This document shows positions 34,396 through 43,842 of a DNA stretch of 64,000 nucleotides, piece by piece. Below the pieces are notes generated by a model, which worked only from the letters and a program-made list of their open reading frames with translations, made no database searches and had not been told where the DNA came from. The stretch is taken from positions 6,292 through 70,291 of the forward strand of contig JBFLYC010000015.1 of assembly GCA_040756735.1 (NCBI GenBank), in the 5' to 3' direction. The translations under genes and the position numbers were made by a program. Each line of letters starts with the position of its first letter. The first letter of the stretch is position 1. The DNA comes from JBFLYC01 sp040756735 (lineage in GTDB: Bacteria > Bacillota > DSM-16504 > Desulfitibacterales > Desulfitibacteraceae).

Positions 34396-35721
34396 ATGAA
34401 GATACTTTTTGAAGGACCCAAAATAATTACCATGGATGACCAGGGAACGATTTTTGAAGGCAATCTTTTAGTGGAAGAGGACCGTATTTCTTATGTAGGT
34501 AATGCATTGCCTCCTGCAGATAAAGTGATCAATTGCAGGGGAAAACTTTTAATACCAGGTCTGATCCAAACCCATGTCCATTTATGTCAAACCCTCTTTC
34601 GCAGCCAGGCAGATGACCTGGAACTATTGGATTGGTTGAAAAAAAGAATCTGGCCTTTAGAAGGCGCCCATGATGAAGAGTCCATTTACTGTTCAGCCCT
34701 TTTAGGCATATCCGAAATGCTTCTTGGGGGTACAACTTCAATCGTAGACATGGAAAGCGTGCACCATACCCATGCGGCTATCACTGCCATAGAAGAAAGC
34801 GGCATCAGGGCTATTACTGGAAAGGCAATGATGGACCATGGTCAGGGGGTTCCTCCTGGCTTGAAAGAGACCACTTCAGATTCCCTGCAGGAGAGTGTGG
34901 ACCTTCTCGAGAAATGGCATGGGCGGGCTAAAGGACGCATACAATACGCTTTTACTCCCAGGTTTGTTGTTTCATGTACTGAAGAACTGCTTAAAGAGGT
35001 GGCAGCATTAAGTTTAAAATATGGGGTTAAAGTGCATACCCATGCTTCAGAAAACAAGGAAGAAGTGGAACTGGTAGAAAAAGAAAGGGGCATGAGAAAC
35101 GTTTTATATCTTGATCATATAGGATTAGCCAGGCCGGATTTAATTCTCACCCACTGCATATGGTTAGATAACAATGAAATAAATCTATTACAGGACAGGG
35201 ATGTAAAGGTAACGCACTGTCCTACCTGTAACATGAAGCTTTCATCAGGATATGCCCCTGTACCAGAAATGCTGAAAAAAGGTATTACAGTTGCCCTTGG
35301 CGCTGATGGCGCCCCTTGTAACAACAACCTGGATATGTTTAATGAGATGAGAATGGCAGGTTTAATGCAGAAACCCCTGCATGGACCTACTGCCATGCCT
35401 GCTAAAGAGATCTTTAAAATGGCTACCCTGGGTGGGGCTAAAGCCATGGGACTGGAAAAGGAAATTGGTTCAATTGAAGTAGGGAAAAAAGCCGACCTGG
35501 CACTTATATCCCTGGATGGACCCCATGTTAATCCAGTAGAAGACGTGGACCTTTATTCACTCCTTGTATATTCCATTAGGAGTTCAGATGTGATGTTAAC
35601 CATGGTGGATGGGAAAATACTCATGGAAGATAGGAAGCTTAAAACCCTTGAACTGGAAAGGATAGTAAGGGTCAGTAATAAAGCTTTAAAAAGGGTAACA
35701 GAAAGGGCGGGCTTTAGTTAA
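34396..35721 (+). CDS. COG0402 amidohydrolase (purine or nucleoside deaminase-like)
   Basis: 441 residues from the ATG at 34396 (an upstream GTG at 34372 lies in the permease gene). Metal ligands: THVHLCQTLFR, VHTHASENKEE, LTHCIWLD and LGADGAPCNN. The family covers guanine deaminase, SAH/MTA deaminase, 5'-deoxyadenosine deaminase and TrzA. Coupling to a nucleoside importer favours deamination of an imported purine. The exact substrate cannot be read from the sequence. It is one of three such enzymes in the window. Confidence 0.8.
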   Translation: MKILFEGPKIITMDDQGTIFEGNLLVEEDRISYVGNALPPADKVINCRGKLLIPGLIQTHVHLCQTLFRSQADDLELLDWLKKRIWPLEGAHDEESIYCSALLGISEMLLGGTTSIVDMESVHHTHAAITAIEESGIRAITGKAMMDHGQGVPPGLKETTSDSLQESVDLLEKWHGRAKGRIQYAFTPRFVVSCTEELLKEVAALSLKYGVKVHTHASENKEEVELVEKERGMRNVLYLDHIGLARPDLILTHCIWLDNNEINLLQDRDVKVTHCPTCNMKLSSGYAPVPEMLKKGITVALGADGAPCNNNLDMFNEMRMAGLMQKPLHGPTAMPAKEIFKMATLGGAKAMGLEKEIGSIEVGKKADLALISLDGPHVNPVEDVDLYSLLVYSIRSSDVMLTMVDGKILMEDRKLKTLELERIVRVSNKALKRVTERAGFS

Positions 35722-35732
35722 GGGAGTACATG

Positions 35733-35948
35733 CATCTTGCATCATGAACAAGCGAACTAGAAAGTACTGAAGATGCGGGTCATGCCTCATGCATCCTGCA
35801 TCTTGCATCATGAACAAGCGAACTAGAAAGTACTGAAGATGCGGGTCATGCCTCATGCATCCTGCATCTTGCATCATGAACAAGCGAACTAGAAAGTACT
35901 GAAGATGCGGGTCATGCCTCATGCATCCTGCATCTTGCATCATGAATA
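35733..35948 (+). repeat. 66-base tandem repeat, three copies plus a partial fourth
   Basis: The unit begins CATCTTGCATCATGAACAAG and repeats without visible change at 35733, 35799 and 35865, with a truncated copy from 35931. The period is a multiple of three, giving an open minus-strand frame with a 22-residue repeat, which looks like a by-product. It fills the gap between two amidohydrolase genes. The near-identity of the copies points to recent expansion. Confidence 0.9.
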
Positions 35949-35964
35949 AGAGAGGAGTGGTTAG

Positions 35965-37293
35965 ATGTTGCTGGTAGGAAATGGGATATTGATAACCCAT
36001 GGAAATGAATGCAGGGTGATAGATAAAGGAGCAGTTGTCATAAAAGGTGACACCATTTTAAAAGTGGGAGATACAGAAAAGCTCAAGGCTGAGTTTCCCG
36101 GGGCAGAATTTATAGACTGCCAGGGCAAGCTGATCATGCCTGGTTTTTTGAATGTTCATACCCATACCTATAGCGCTTTTGCACGGGGAATGAGTTTAAA
36201 AGATGAACCGCCGGCGAATTTTCCGCAGATATTAGAAAGGCTATGGTGGAGGTTAGACAAGACCTTAACCCTGGAAGACGTTTATTATAGCGCCTTAATA
36301 CCCTTTATGGAATGTGTAAAAAACGGAACCACAGCCGTTTTAGATCACCATGCAAGCCCCTTTGCCGCAGAAGGAAGCTTAGAACAGATTGCCAGGGCAG
36401 CGGCTGAAGTTGGCATAAGAGTGAACCTGTGCTATGAGGTTAGTGACAGAGATGGCAAAGAAAGGGCGCTGGCAGGTATTGAGGAAAACATTAGTTTTAT
36501 TAAAAAATGCAAGCAAGAGGATGACCAGATGGTAGGCGCTAGTTTTGGCCTCCATGCATCATTTACTATAGGTGATGAGACCATGGAAAAGTGCGCCCAG
36601 GCTGCCAAAGAGTTAGGTGTAGGGGTACACATTCACTCTGCTGAAAGCACTGCAGATGTAGAAGACAGCAGGCAAAGGTATAAAATGGGAGTAGTAGAAA
36701 GGTTAGACAAGTACGAATTGCTTGGCCCAAAAACATTGACAGCCCATTGTGTCCACATCAGTGAGAAGGAAATGGAACTTTTGGCAGAAACCAGGACCAA
36801 TGTTGCCCATAATCCCCAGTCGAACATGAACAACGCTGTAGGGTGTGCTGATGTTAAAAAAATGCTGGATACTGGTGTGATTTTAGGAATGGGTACTGAC
36901 GGGATGACACATGATATGATAGAAGGGATGAAGACTGCCCATATCCTGCATAAGTTTTATAAAAATGACCCAAGGGTTGCCTGGGAGGAAGTACCCACCA
37001 TGCAGTTTACCAATAATTCTAGAATAATGGCCAATTACTTTACAAAACCCATGGGGGTTCTAGCTCCAGGTGCAGCTGCAGATGTAGTGGTTATAGACTA
37101 TGACCCGCCAACGCCGGTTAATTCAGGTAATTATTATGGACATCTGGTATTTGGCGTCTCGGGTAGGATGGTGGATACCACAATAATTGCCGGCAAGGTG
37201 TTGATGAAGGATAAAAAACTCCTTCATGTTGATGAAAAGGAAATAAATGCCAGGTCCAGGGAATTAGCTCAGAAACTGTGGGATCGTTTTTAA
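35965..37293 (+). CDS. ssnA: SsnA aminohydrolase
   Basis: 442 residues, the same length as E. coli SsnA, with NGILITHGNECRVIDKG at the N-terminus. Amidohydrolase metal motifs: NVHTHTYSAFARGM, GVHIHSAEST, LTAHCVHIS and GMGTDGMTHD. SsnA is a fixed member of the anaerobic purine/urate degradation island, where it is thought to open or deaminate a ring intermediate. The ATG has GAGAGGAG upstream. xdhA follows 27 bases later. Confidence 0.9.
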   Translation: MLLVGNGILITHGNECRVIDKGAVVIKGDTILKVGDTEKLKAEFPGAEFIDCQGKLIMPGFLNVHTHTYSAFARGMSLKDEPPANFPQILERLWWRLDKTLTLEDVYYSALIPFMECVKNGTTAVLDHHASPFAAEGSLEQIARAAAEVGIRVNLCYEVSDRDGKERALAGIEENISFIKKCKQEDDQMVGASFGLHASFTIGDETMEKCAQAAKELGVGVHIHSAESTADVEDSRQRYKMGVVERLDKYELLGPKTLTAHCVHISEKEMELLAETRTNVAHNPQSNMNNAVGCADVKKMLDTGVILGMGTDGMTHDMIEGMKTAHILHKFYKNDPRVAWEEVPTMQFTNNSRIMANYFTKPMGVLAPGAAADVVVIDYDPPTPVNSGNYYGHLVFGVSGRMVDTTIIAGKVLMKDKKLLHVDEKEINARSRELAQKLWDRF

Positions 37294-37320
37294 ATTCATT
37301 ATGGGGAGAGTAGAAAGGCA

Positions 37321-39612
37321 ATGACAAAAAAAGTAGTTGGTCAACGGGAAATAAGGGTGGATGCCGTTGCCAAGGTGACAGGCAAAGCAAAATATACTGA
37401 TGACTTTTTTGAAAGAGAAATGTTAGTGGGTAAAATATTAAGAAGCCCATATGCTCATGCCAGGGTCAAAAATATTGATGTTAGCAAGGCCAGGGCTTTG
37501 CCTGGCGTTGAAGCGGTTTTAACTTATAAAGATGTCCCGCAAAACCGTTTTGCAACGGCAGGTCATCCCTATGCACTTGACCCCAAGAAAAGAGACCCTG
37601 AGGATCGGACTATTTTAACCGACAAGGCACGTTTTGTCGGGGATGAAATAGCTGCTGTGGCAGCAGTAGATGAACTGACTGCTGAACAGGCGTTAAAGCT
37701 AATAGATGTTGAATATGAAGTTCTAGAACCTGTACTAACACCAGAAGCTGCTTTAACAGAAGGCGCCCCTAGAATTCATGATGACTGTGAAAACAATATA
37801 GTTAGTTCTAAAGGTTATGAAATTGGCGATATTGAAGAAACTTTTAAAAAAGCCGATTACGTTTTTGAAGATGAATTTGAAACCAGTATTGTACAGCACT
37901 GTCAGCTGGAAAACCATATCTCATATTCTTATATAGATGGGGATGGAAGAATTGTAATTGTATCTTCAACCCAGATCCCGCATATCTGCAGGCGAATTGT
38001 GGGTCAGGCTCTAGGTATTCCCTGGGGTAGAGTACGTGTAATAAAGCCTTATGTAGGCGGTGGTTTTGGTTCCAAGCAGGACATTTGTTTGGAGGCTTTA
38101 AATGCTGCAATGACCATTGCTGTGGACGGCAGACCAGTTAAACTGGAATTATCCAGGGAAGAATGTATGATTGCTACCAGAACACGCCATGCTTTTAAAT
38201 ACATTTTTAAGACTGCTGTATCAAAAGAAGGCAAACTGCTGGGCACACAGGTAACTGCAATATCAAATACCGGCGCTTATGCATCTCACGGGCATGCCAT
38301 TAGCATGAGTGCCGGTGCAAAATTTAGGCCATTGTATTCCTTTGAAGCAATAAAATTTTCACCGGTGACTGTATATACTAATTTGCCTGTTGCCGGTGCC
38401 ATGAGAGCTTATGGAGTTCCCCAGATAAAATTTGCCCTGGAGTCTCATGTAGAAAATATTGCAAGAAAATTAAATATGAACCCTATAGAGTTTCGCAGAA
38501 AAAACTTTAGAGGAGCAGGATATGTGGACCCCATAACTGGAAATAAAGTTTTAAGCTGCGGAATCGAGGAATGTGTTAAAAGGGGTAAAGAGCTGATTAA
38601 CTGGGAAGAAAAAAAAGTTCGATATAAAGACCAGAAGGGATTCATGCGAAGAGGTCTGGGCATGGCTTGTTTTAGTTATGCTTCAGGTACCTATCCGGCG
38701 GGCCAGGAGATTGCGGGAGCGAGAATTGTCCTTAACCAGGATGGATCTGTGCAACTTCAAATTGGCGCTACTGAAATTGGGCAGGGCAGTGATACTGTAT
38801 TTGCCCAGATGACAGCTGAAGCGCTGGGAATTCCTCTTGATATGGTGCATGTAATCTCAACACAGGATACAGATATTAGCCCCTTTGACACCGGGGCCTA
38901 CGCGTCAAGACAAACGTATATAACAGGAATGGCAGTAAAAAAGGCGGCCTTGGAGGTTAAAGAGAAGGTATTAGATTTTGTGTTGGGGATGACCGGTATT
39001 CCCAAAGAAGCCCTTGACATTGCGGATGCAAATATTATCTACAAAGATTCTAGAGAAGTAATTATGCCTCTATCAGAGGCAGCCATGCAGTCCTATTATG
39101 ATACTGCATTTGCCAGCCCCATAACCAGTGATACTTCCAATAACGCCCGGGTCAATGCCATGTCCTTTGGTGTAACTTTTGCTGAAGTTGAAGTAGATAT
39201 TAAAACTGGTAAGGTTGAAGTATTAGAAATCTTCAATGTCCATGATTCCGGCAAAATTATCAACCCCCAGCTGGCTGAAGGCCAGGTGCATGGAGGTGTT
39301 AGTATGGGAATAGGCTATGCCTTGTCCGAAAGATTGTTGTTTAATGAAAAGACGGGAGAACCTCTAAATAATAATTTATTAGATTATAAACTGCCGACTA
39401 TCATGGATACCCCCCAGATCGGAGTAGATTTTGTTGAAACATTTGAGCCTACAGGTCCCTTTGGCTGCAAGTCTTTAGGTGAACCGCCAACAATTACACC
39501 TGCACCTGCTATACGCAACGCGGTCCTGGATGCAACAGGTGTAGCCTTTAATCGCATACCCATTAATCCACAGTATGCCTTTGAAAAATTTAAAGAAGCT
39601 GGATTAATATAA
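37321..39612 (+). CDS. xdhA: Xanthine dehydrogenase molybdenum subunit XdhA
   Basis: 763 residues, very close to E. coli XdhA throughout. Mo-cofactor motifs YVGGGFGSKQD, GAMRAYGVPQ, TEIGQGSDTVFAQ, QVHGGVSMGIGYAL and the catalytic Glu in KSLGEPP. It has no Fe-S module; that is supplied by the gene at 40504. The operon order is Mo, FAD, Fe-S. This is the second molybdenum hydroxylase of the window, so the two may act on different purines or in opposite directions. Confidence 0.9.
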   Translation: MTKKVVGQREIRVDAVAKVTGKAKYTDDFFEREMLVGKILRSPYAHARVKNIDVSKARALPGVEAVLTYKDVPQNRFATAGHPYALDPKKRDPEDRTILTDKARFVGDEIAAVAAVDELTAEQALKLIDVEYEVLEPVLTPEAALTEGAPRIHDDCENNIVSSKGYEIGDIEETFKKADYVFEDEFETSIVQHCQLENHISYSYIDGDGRIVIVSSTQIPHICRRIVGQALGIPWGRVRVIKPYVGGGFGSKQDICLEALNAAMTIAVDGRPVKLELSREECMIATRTRHAFKYIFKTAVSKEGKLLGTQVTAISNTGAYASHGHAISMSAGAKFRPLYSFEAIKFSPVTVYTNLPVAGAMRAYGVPQIKFALESHVENIARKLNMNPIEFRRKNFRGAGYVDPITGNKVLSCGIEECVKRGKELINWEEKKVRYKDQKGFMRRGLGMACFSYASGTYPAGQEIAGARIVLNQDGSVQLQIGATEIGQGSDTVFAQMTAEALGIPLDMVHVISTQDTDISPFDTGAYASRQTYITGMAVKKAALEVKEKVLDFVLGMTGIPKEALDIADANIIYKDSREVIMPLSEAAMQSYYDTAFASPITSDTSNNARVNAMSFGVTFAEVEVDIKTGKVEVLEIFNVHDSGKIINPQLAEGQVHGGVSMGIGYALSERLLFNEKTGEPLNNNLLDYKLPTIMDTPQIGVDFVETFEPTGPFGCKSLGEPPTITPAPAIRNAVLDATGVAFNRIPINPQYAFEKFKEAGLI

Positions 39613-39626
39613 AGGGGGCATGGAGA

Positions 39627-40511
39627 ATGTATAATATAGAAAAATATTATGAAGCTTCAACTGTCAGAGAGGCTGTTCAATTGCTGGCCGATAACCCTGA
39701 CCTGTTGGTTATAGCAGGTGGAACAGATGTTTTAATTAAGATGCATGGTGGCAAAATTGAAAAGGCCGGTCTCTTAAGCCTTCGTAAGGTTAAGTCCCTG
39801 GAGGCAATAGAAAAATCCCCTGATGGCCTGATAAGTATTGGTTCACTGGTTACATTTACTCAACTTGCTAATGACCCTGTAATTAAAGATAATATTCCAG
39901 CGCTTGCAGAAGCTTCCCTGTCCATGGGGGGACCGCAGATAAGAAATATGGCAACTATAGGAGGTAATCTATGCAATGGTGTGCCTTCTGCTGATAGCGC
40001 CCCTGCATTATTTGCCCTTGATGCACAGTTAAGATTGCAGGATAAAGAAGGGGAGAGGGTAATCCCCATTCAAGAATTTTTCCTGGGGCCGGGTAAGGTT
40101 GCTTTAAAACAGGGTGAAATACTGACTGAAATCCTTGTGTCCCCTGAGAATTATAATGGTTATGGCGGACATTATATCAAGTTTTCCATGCGTAAAGCCA
40201 TGGATATTGCAACATTAGGGGTAGCGGTAGTATGCAAGTTAAAAGATAAAGGAACTTTTGATAATGTGAGAATTGGACTGGGAGTAGCAGGCCCTACACC
40301 CTTAAGGTGTAGGGAAGCTGAGGAGTATGCCAGGGAAAAAGCAATTTCAAGCCAAACCCTAAAGGAAATTGCAAGGATAGCAGTTAAATCAACCAAAGCC
40401 AGGAGTTCCTGGAGGGCTTCAAAGGAGTACAGGGAACACCTGGTAGAAGAACTTACCTGGAGAGCTTTGAAGATTGCAGTTGGCAGGGCAGGGGGTGTAG
40501 AAATTGACTAA
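39627..40511 (+). CDS. xdhB: Xanthine dehydrogenase FAD subunit XdhB
   Basis: 294 residues with FAD motifs IAGGTDVLIKMHGGK and ATIGGNLCNGVPSADSAP, and the C-terminal flavoprotein domain (KFSMRKAMDIATLG). Ribosome binding site AAAGGGGGC. It overlaps the Fe-S subunit gene by 8 bases. Confidence 0.9.
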   Translation: MYNIEKYYEASTVREAVQLLADNPDLLVIAGGTDVLIKMHGGKIEKAGLLSLRKVKSLEAIEKSPDGLISIGSLVTFTQLANDPVIKDNIPALAEASLSMGGPQIRNMATIGGNLCNGVPSADSAPALFALDAQLRLQDKEGERVIPIQEFFLGPGKVALKQGEILTEILVSPENYNGYGGHYIKFSMRKAMDIATLGVAVVCKLKDKGTFDNVRIGLGVAGPTPLRCREAEEYAREKAISSQTLKEIARIAVKSTKARSSWRASKEYREHLVEELTWRALKIAVGRAGGVEID

Positions 40512-40965
40512 AAAAATCGCTTTTGAGGTAAATGGTAAGAAAGTGGAACTTGAGGTGCAGCCAGGAGAAACTTTGCTGGAAGTACTAAGATACCGGCTGC
40601 ATTATACAGGAGTAAAAAAAGGGTGTGCAGTCGGTGAGTGCGGTGCGTGTACTGTTTTAATTGATGGCACTCCTACCAATTCATGTATCTATCTTGCAGT
40701 ATGGGCAGATGGCAAAGAGATTAGGACAATAGAAGGTGTAGCAAAAGATGGAGAGTTGTCCAAGGTTCAAAAGTCTTTTGTTGAAGAGGGTGCAATTCAG
40801 TGTGGTTTTTGTACTCCAGGTTTTGTCCTTACAGCTACTGCAATGGTAGAAAGCGGCAAAAAATACTCCAGGGAAGAAATAAAAAGAGAGCTATCGGGTC
40901 ACCTGTGCCGTTGTACTGGTTACCAAAAAATTATTAAGGCCGTGGAGAAGTCGTTACAAGATTAA
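40504..40965 (+). CDS. xdhC: Xanthine dehydrogenase iron-sulfur subunit XdhC (E. coli naming)
   Basis: 153 residues with plant-type [2Fe-2S] cysteines GCAVGECGACTVLIDG and the second cluster motif QCGFCTPGF...CRCTGY. Usual length for this small subunit. The start is TTG, overlapping xdhB. Not to be confused with the XdhC/CoxI maturation factor, which is encoded separately at 57.7-58.8 kb. Confidence 0.9.
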   Translation: MTKKIAFEVNGKKVELEVQPGETLLEVLRYRLHYTGVKKGCAVGECGACTVLIDGTPTNSCIYLAVWADGKEIRTIEGVAKDGELSKVQKSFVEEGAIQCGFCTPGFVLTATAMVESGKKYSREEIKRELSGHLCRCTGYQKIIKAVEKSLQD

Positions 40966-40997
40966 AGGGGTTCAAAGATAAGCCTGCTATTATACAC

Positions 40998-41345
40998 ATG
41001 AATTCTGAACAGTGGATGGCGTTTTGGCCATTCATTTTTATTCAAGGAATGGCAGCAGGCTGGGCGTTTAGAGCATTTAATGGCGATCCCAGGTTAAGAG
41101 CTACCAAAGACTGGATGCTGTTTTTGGTTTGGGGTGTAATTGTTTGTAACATTATAGGCGCTGCCTGGGGCAGTACAGTATTAAGAAGTTTTGGATTGAT
41201 TTCTCCATCATCTCATTTGACAGTATTCTTAGGCTGGATGTTGGGTAACTCCATACCCAGTTTTGTTCTTGGCGTAATTTTGCTCAAATACCTCTCCCCA
41301 CTGGTTATTAAGTCCAAGACATTCTGCAAAAGGTGGTTTGCTTAA
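40998..41345 (+). CDS. Small membrane protein, probable remnant of an ECF S-component
   Basis: 115 residues with three hydrophobic segments (WPFIFIQGMAAGWAF, LFLVWGVIVCNIIGAAWG, LGWMLGNSIPSFVLGVILL). Its end resembles the last helices of ECF-type membrane subunits, and it precedes ECF transporter genes. No ribosome binding site precedes the ATG, and the length is about half that of S-components, so it may be an N-terminally truncated gene. The identification is tentative. Confidence 0.5.
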   Translation: MNSEQWMAFWPFIFIQGMAAGWAFRAFNGDPRLRATKDWMLFLVWGVIVCNIIGAAWGSTVLRSFGLISPSSHLTVFLGWMLGNSIPSFVLGVILLKYLSPLVIKSKTFCKRWFA

Positions 41346-41353
41346 AGAGGTAA

Positions 41354-41387
41354 TAAGGTGGGACGTTTATCTCCCACCTTACTTTTT
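41354..41387 (+). terminator. Rho-independent terminator
   Basis: AAGGTGGGA/TCCCACCTT stem with an 8-base loop, followed by ACTTTTTA. It separates the xdhABC unit from the damaged ECF genes. Confidence 0.75.
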
Positions 41388-41467
41388 ACTTACAGAAATT
41401 ACTACTACACACTACAGCGAAAGGTTACTCGTTTCGTTACATCATTGCGTTACGGGCGCTGCGCCAC

Positions 41468-41532
41468 GGGGACGGTTCCATCGTCTTCCCTTCGGACCTT
41501 CGCTGCGCTGCGGTGACGCTCGAACCGTCCCC
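41468..41532. repeat. GC-rich palindromic element inserted in ecfT
   Basis: GGGGACGGTTC (41468-41478) and its inverse GAACCGTCCCC (41522-41532) enclose a GC-rich stretch rich in CGCTGCG. The same GGGACGGTTC word begins the repeats at 53.5 kb, so this is a dispersed repeat family. The wider element may reach from about 41400 to 41545. Confidence 0.75.
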
Positions 41533-42095
41533 ATGGCTCCCCCAATTCGCTGGGCTCTGGTATCTTATATAAGAATCCTGGCGCTGATATTAGCATCCAT
41601 ATTCTATTTTTCAACTAATAGGGAAAGGGATATTCTGGCAGGATTCAGATCAATGGGCATGCCCTTTGTGGTGAGCTATTTCTTTGGCCTGGCACTGAGG
41701 TCAGCAGGTATGTTTATTGAAGATCTTCGTACCGTGCGTGAGGCAGAACAGGCAAGGGGCCTGGACTATTCAGTTGTTTCATTCAAAGATAAGTTGAAGT
41801 TTTATGCCATGTACATGATTCCTCTATTTACCCTGGCTTTAAGAAGGGGAGACGAGATCAGCAACGCATTATTCGCACGGGGATATTCCTTTGGTGGAAA
41901 ACCTCCTGGCGGCAAACGTGTAGACTATGTATTAACAAAGTATTCAATGAGTATTTTTGATAAACCCTTGATAGCTCTATTGGGTGTGGCTTTTCTGGCA
42001 TTAGTATTTATTAAGTTTAAATATAATCTGTTTAGTGTCGACAATTCTATAGTCAATTCTTTCTTTAATCTTAATTAGCAAGGGGTTGAGTATGA

Positions 42096-42965
42096 GTGAG
42101 CGAAACCAAGTTAGCGGTTAAAATATCTGAACTCACCTGGCAGTATAGTGATACTAAAGCGCCTGCACTAAAAAATATTAATATAGAAATCCCTGAAAAT
42201 TGTTTTGTTGGTTTGACAGGACCAAATGAATCAGGAAAAACAACCCTGGTATCCTGCATTAAGGGCCTTATTCCAAGAAATTTTAACGGGTCACTGCTGG
42301 GGAAAATTGAGCTGTTTGGCCAGGATGTCAAGACAATGAGCGCTGTGGATTTGGCACAGACAGTAGGGTTTGTTTTTGCCGATCCGGAGGCTCAATTTAC
42401 AGCAATGAGTGTGGAAGAAGAACTGGCCTTTGGAATGGAGAATATAGGTCTTTCCATTGATGAAATTAGAGAACGAATAAAGTGGGTTTCACAAATAACC
42501 ATGATTGAGAATTTATTAGACAAATCCCCTTATGATATTTCCGGAGGACAAAAACAGCGAGTGGCAATTGCATCTGTTCTTGCCATGAGACCTAGAATAA
42601 TTATCATGGATGAGCCCACTTCCATGTTAGATCCCTTTGGCAAGGACAGTGTTTTTGAAATCTGTGAAAAGATGAAAGAGGAACTCAACATGACAGTAAT
42701 TATGGTGGAACACACCATCGACAGGCTGGCAAGGCTGTGCGATAAGATGATACTTATTCATGAGGGGGAAATCAAAAAGTACGCAGAACCAGTTGAGTTT
42801 TTTGATAATATTGAAGAAATAATTGAGTACGGTCTTAATGCTCCTGACCCCATGATCTTCATCCATAAGCTCCGTAAAGCCGGTTATTATAAGGGGAACA
42901 TGAAAACAGAACTGAAAGATGTGATTAAAGTAGCTCGCGAAGCGCTTGATAAGCATGTTTCTTGA
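42096..42965 (+). CDS. ECF transporter ATPase (EcfA)
   Basis: 289 residues from a GTG with AAGGGG upstream. Walker A GPNESGKTTL (an unusual ESGKT), signature ISGGQKQRVAIA and Walker B IIIMDEPTSMLD. It resembles EcfA/CbiO energy-coupling ATPases, which work in pairs with EcfT. It overlaps the open frame of the next ATPase by 4 bases. With ecfT broken, it may serve an EcfT encoded elsewhere. Confidence 0.85.
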   Translation: MSETKLAVKISELTWQYSDTKAPALKNINIEIPENCFVGLTGPNESGKTTLVSCIKGLIPRNFNGSLLGKIELFGQDVKTMSAVDLAQTVGFVFADPEAQFTAMSVEEELAFGMENIGLSIDEIRERIKWVSQITMIENLLDKSPYDISGGQKQRVAIASVLAMRPRIIIMDEPTSMLDPFGKDSVFEICEKMKEELNMTVIMVEHTIDRLARLCDKMILIHEGEIKKYAEPVEFFDNIEEIIEYGLNAPDPMIFIHKLRKAGYYKGNMKTELKDVIKVAREALDKHVS

Positions 42966-42979
42966 TGAGGAGTGAAAAA

Positions 42980-43828
42980 ATGAGAGAATGTGTTATAGAA
43001 GTCAAGGATATGTATTTTAATTACCCGGATGGTACTCCTGCCCTTCAAGGTATAAATCTTAATATTTATGATGGCGAGTTTGTAGCCTTGTTAGGTCAAA
43101 ATGGCGCTGGAAAAACAACCTTTGCAAAAACACTCAACGGCCTGCTGAAGCCAACTTCAGGTTATGTCAAAGTTGGTGGAATTGATACAAATCAAAAAGG
43201 GGTAATAAAGAAACTTGTTATGCAGGTTGGATACATTTTTCAGAACCCGGATCATCAACTTTTTAACAATCATGTTAAAAAAGAGATCGCTTATGCCCCC
43301 AGGAATATAGGTTTGAGTCCTGAAGAAGTTGAAAGGCGCGTTCAAGATGCGGCTAGGGTGGCTGGAGTTAGAGAAGAACATTTTAATATGCATCCCTTTT
43401 TCCTGACAAAGGGATTGCGCCAGAGGGTATCCATCGCTTCAATATTAGCTTTAAAACCCAGGGTAATTATTGTAGATGAACCAACTACCGGCCAGGATTT
43501 TAAACAATCTATAGAAGTCATGGAATTCTTGAAGATGCTCAATGAAAAAGAAGGGCACACAATCATCATTATTACTCATGAAATGGATATAATTGCAAAA
43601 TATGCCAAGAGAATAATTGCCCTTGCCAGGGGAAAAGTGCTGTTGGATGGGCCAACAAATGAAGTGTTTGCGCAATCAGATATCTTAGAAACCACATATG
43701 TAAAGCCTCCTGAAGTTACCCAGTTGGCTCAAGCCTTGAGTGATTATGGAATTCCTAAAGATATCATTGATATTGAGGATTTGTGGAGTGAATTTTCTAA
43801 TAGAATAAAAGGCACAGAGGAGCAGTAG
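42980..43828 (+). CDS. ECF transporter ATPase (second EcfA)
   Basis: 282 residues from the ATG at 42980 (GAGGAGTG upstream). Walker A GQNGAGKTTF and Walker B VIIVDEPTTGQD. The signature region reads LTKGLRQRVSIAS in place of LSGGQ, as in some EcfA2 subunits, where the partner supplies the other signature. It ends 14 bases before the hydantoin racemase gene and may share its transcript. Confidence 0.83.
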   Translation: MRECVIEVKDMYFNYPDGTPALQGINLNIYDGEFVALLGQNGAGKTTFAKTLNGLLKPTSGYVKVGGIDTNQKGVIKKLVMQVGYIFQNPDHQLFNNHVKKEIAYAPRNIGLSPEEVERRVQDAARVAGVREEHFNMHPFFLTKGLRQRVSIASILALKPRVIIVDEPTTGQDFKQSIEVMEFLKMLNEKEGHTIIIITHEMDIIAKYAKRIIALARGKVLLDGPTNEVFAQSDILETTYVKPPEVTQLAQALSDYGIPKDIIDIEDLWSEFSNRIKGTEEQ

Positions 43829-43842
43829 GGGGGATACCTCAC

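Larger units (their letters stand above)
41338..42078 (+). pseudogene. ecfT: EcfT (CbiQ-type) transporter subunit, 5' end replaced by a repeat
   Basis: Only codons from about 41545 on encode EcfT: membrane helices, then the coupling-helix motifs AEQARGLDYS and ALFARGYSFGG. The first 70 codons of the open frame read through a terminator and a GC-rich palindromic repeat and give no membrane protein. About 90-100 normal N-terminal residues are missing. The gene is probably inactive, though the downstream ATPases are intact. Confidence 0.75.

Noticed and set aside
35686..36000. Minus-strand protein with 22-residue repeats
   Set aside because: It is the reverse translation of the 66-base DNA repeat and lacks a ribosome binding site.
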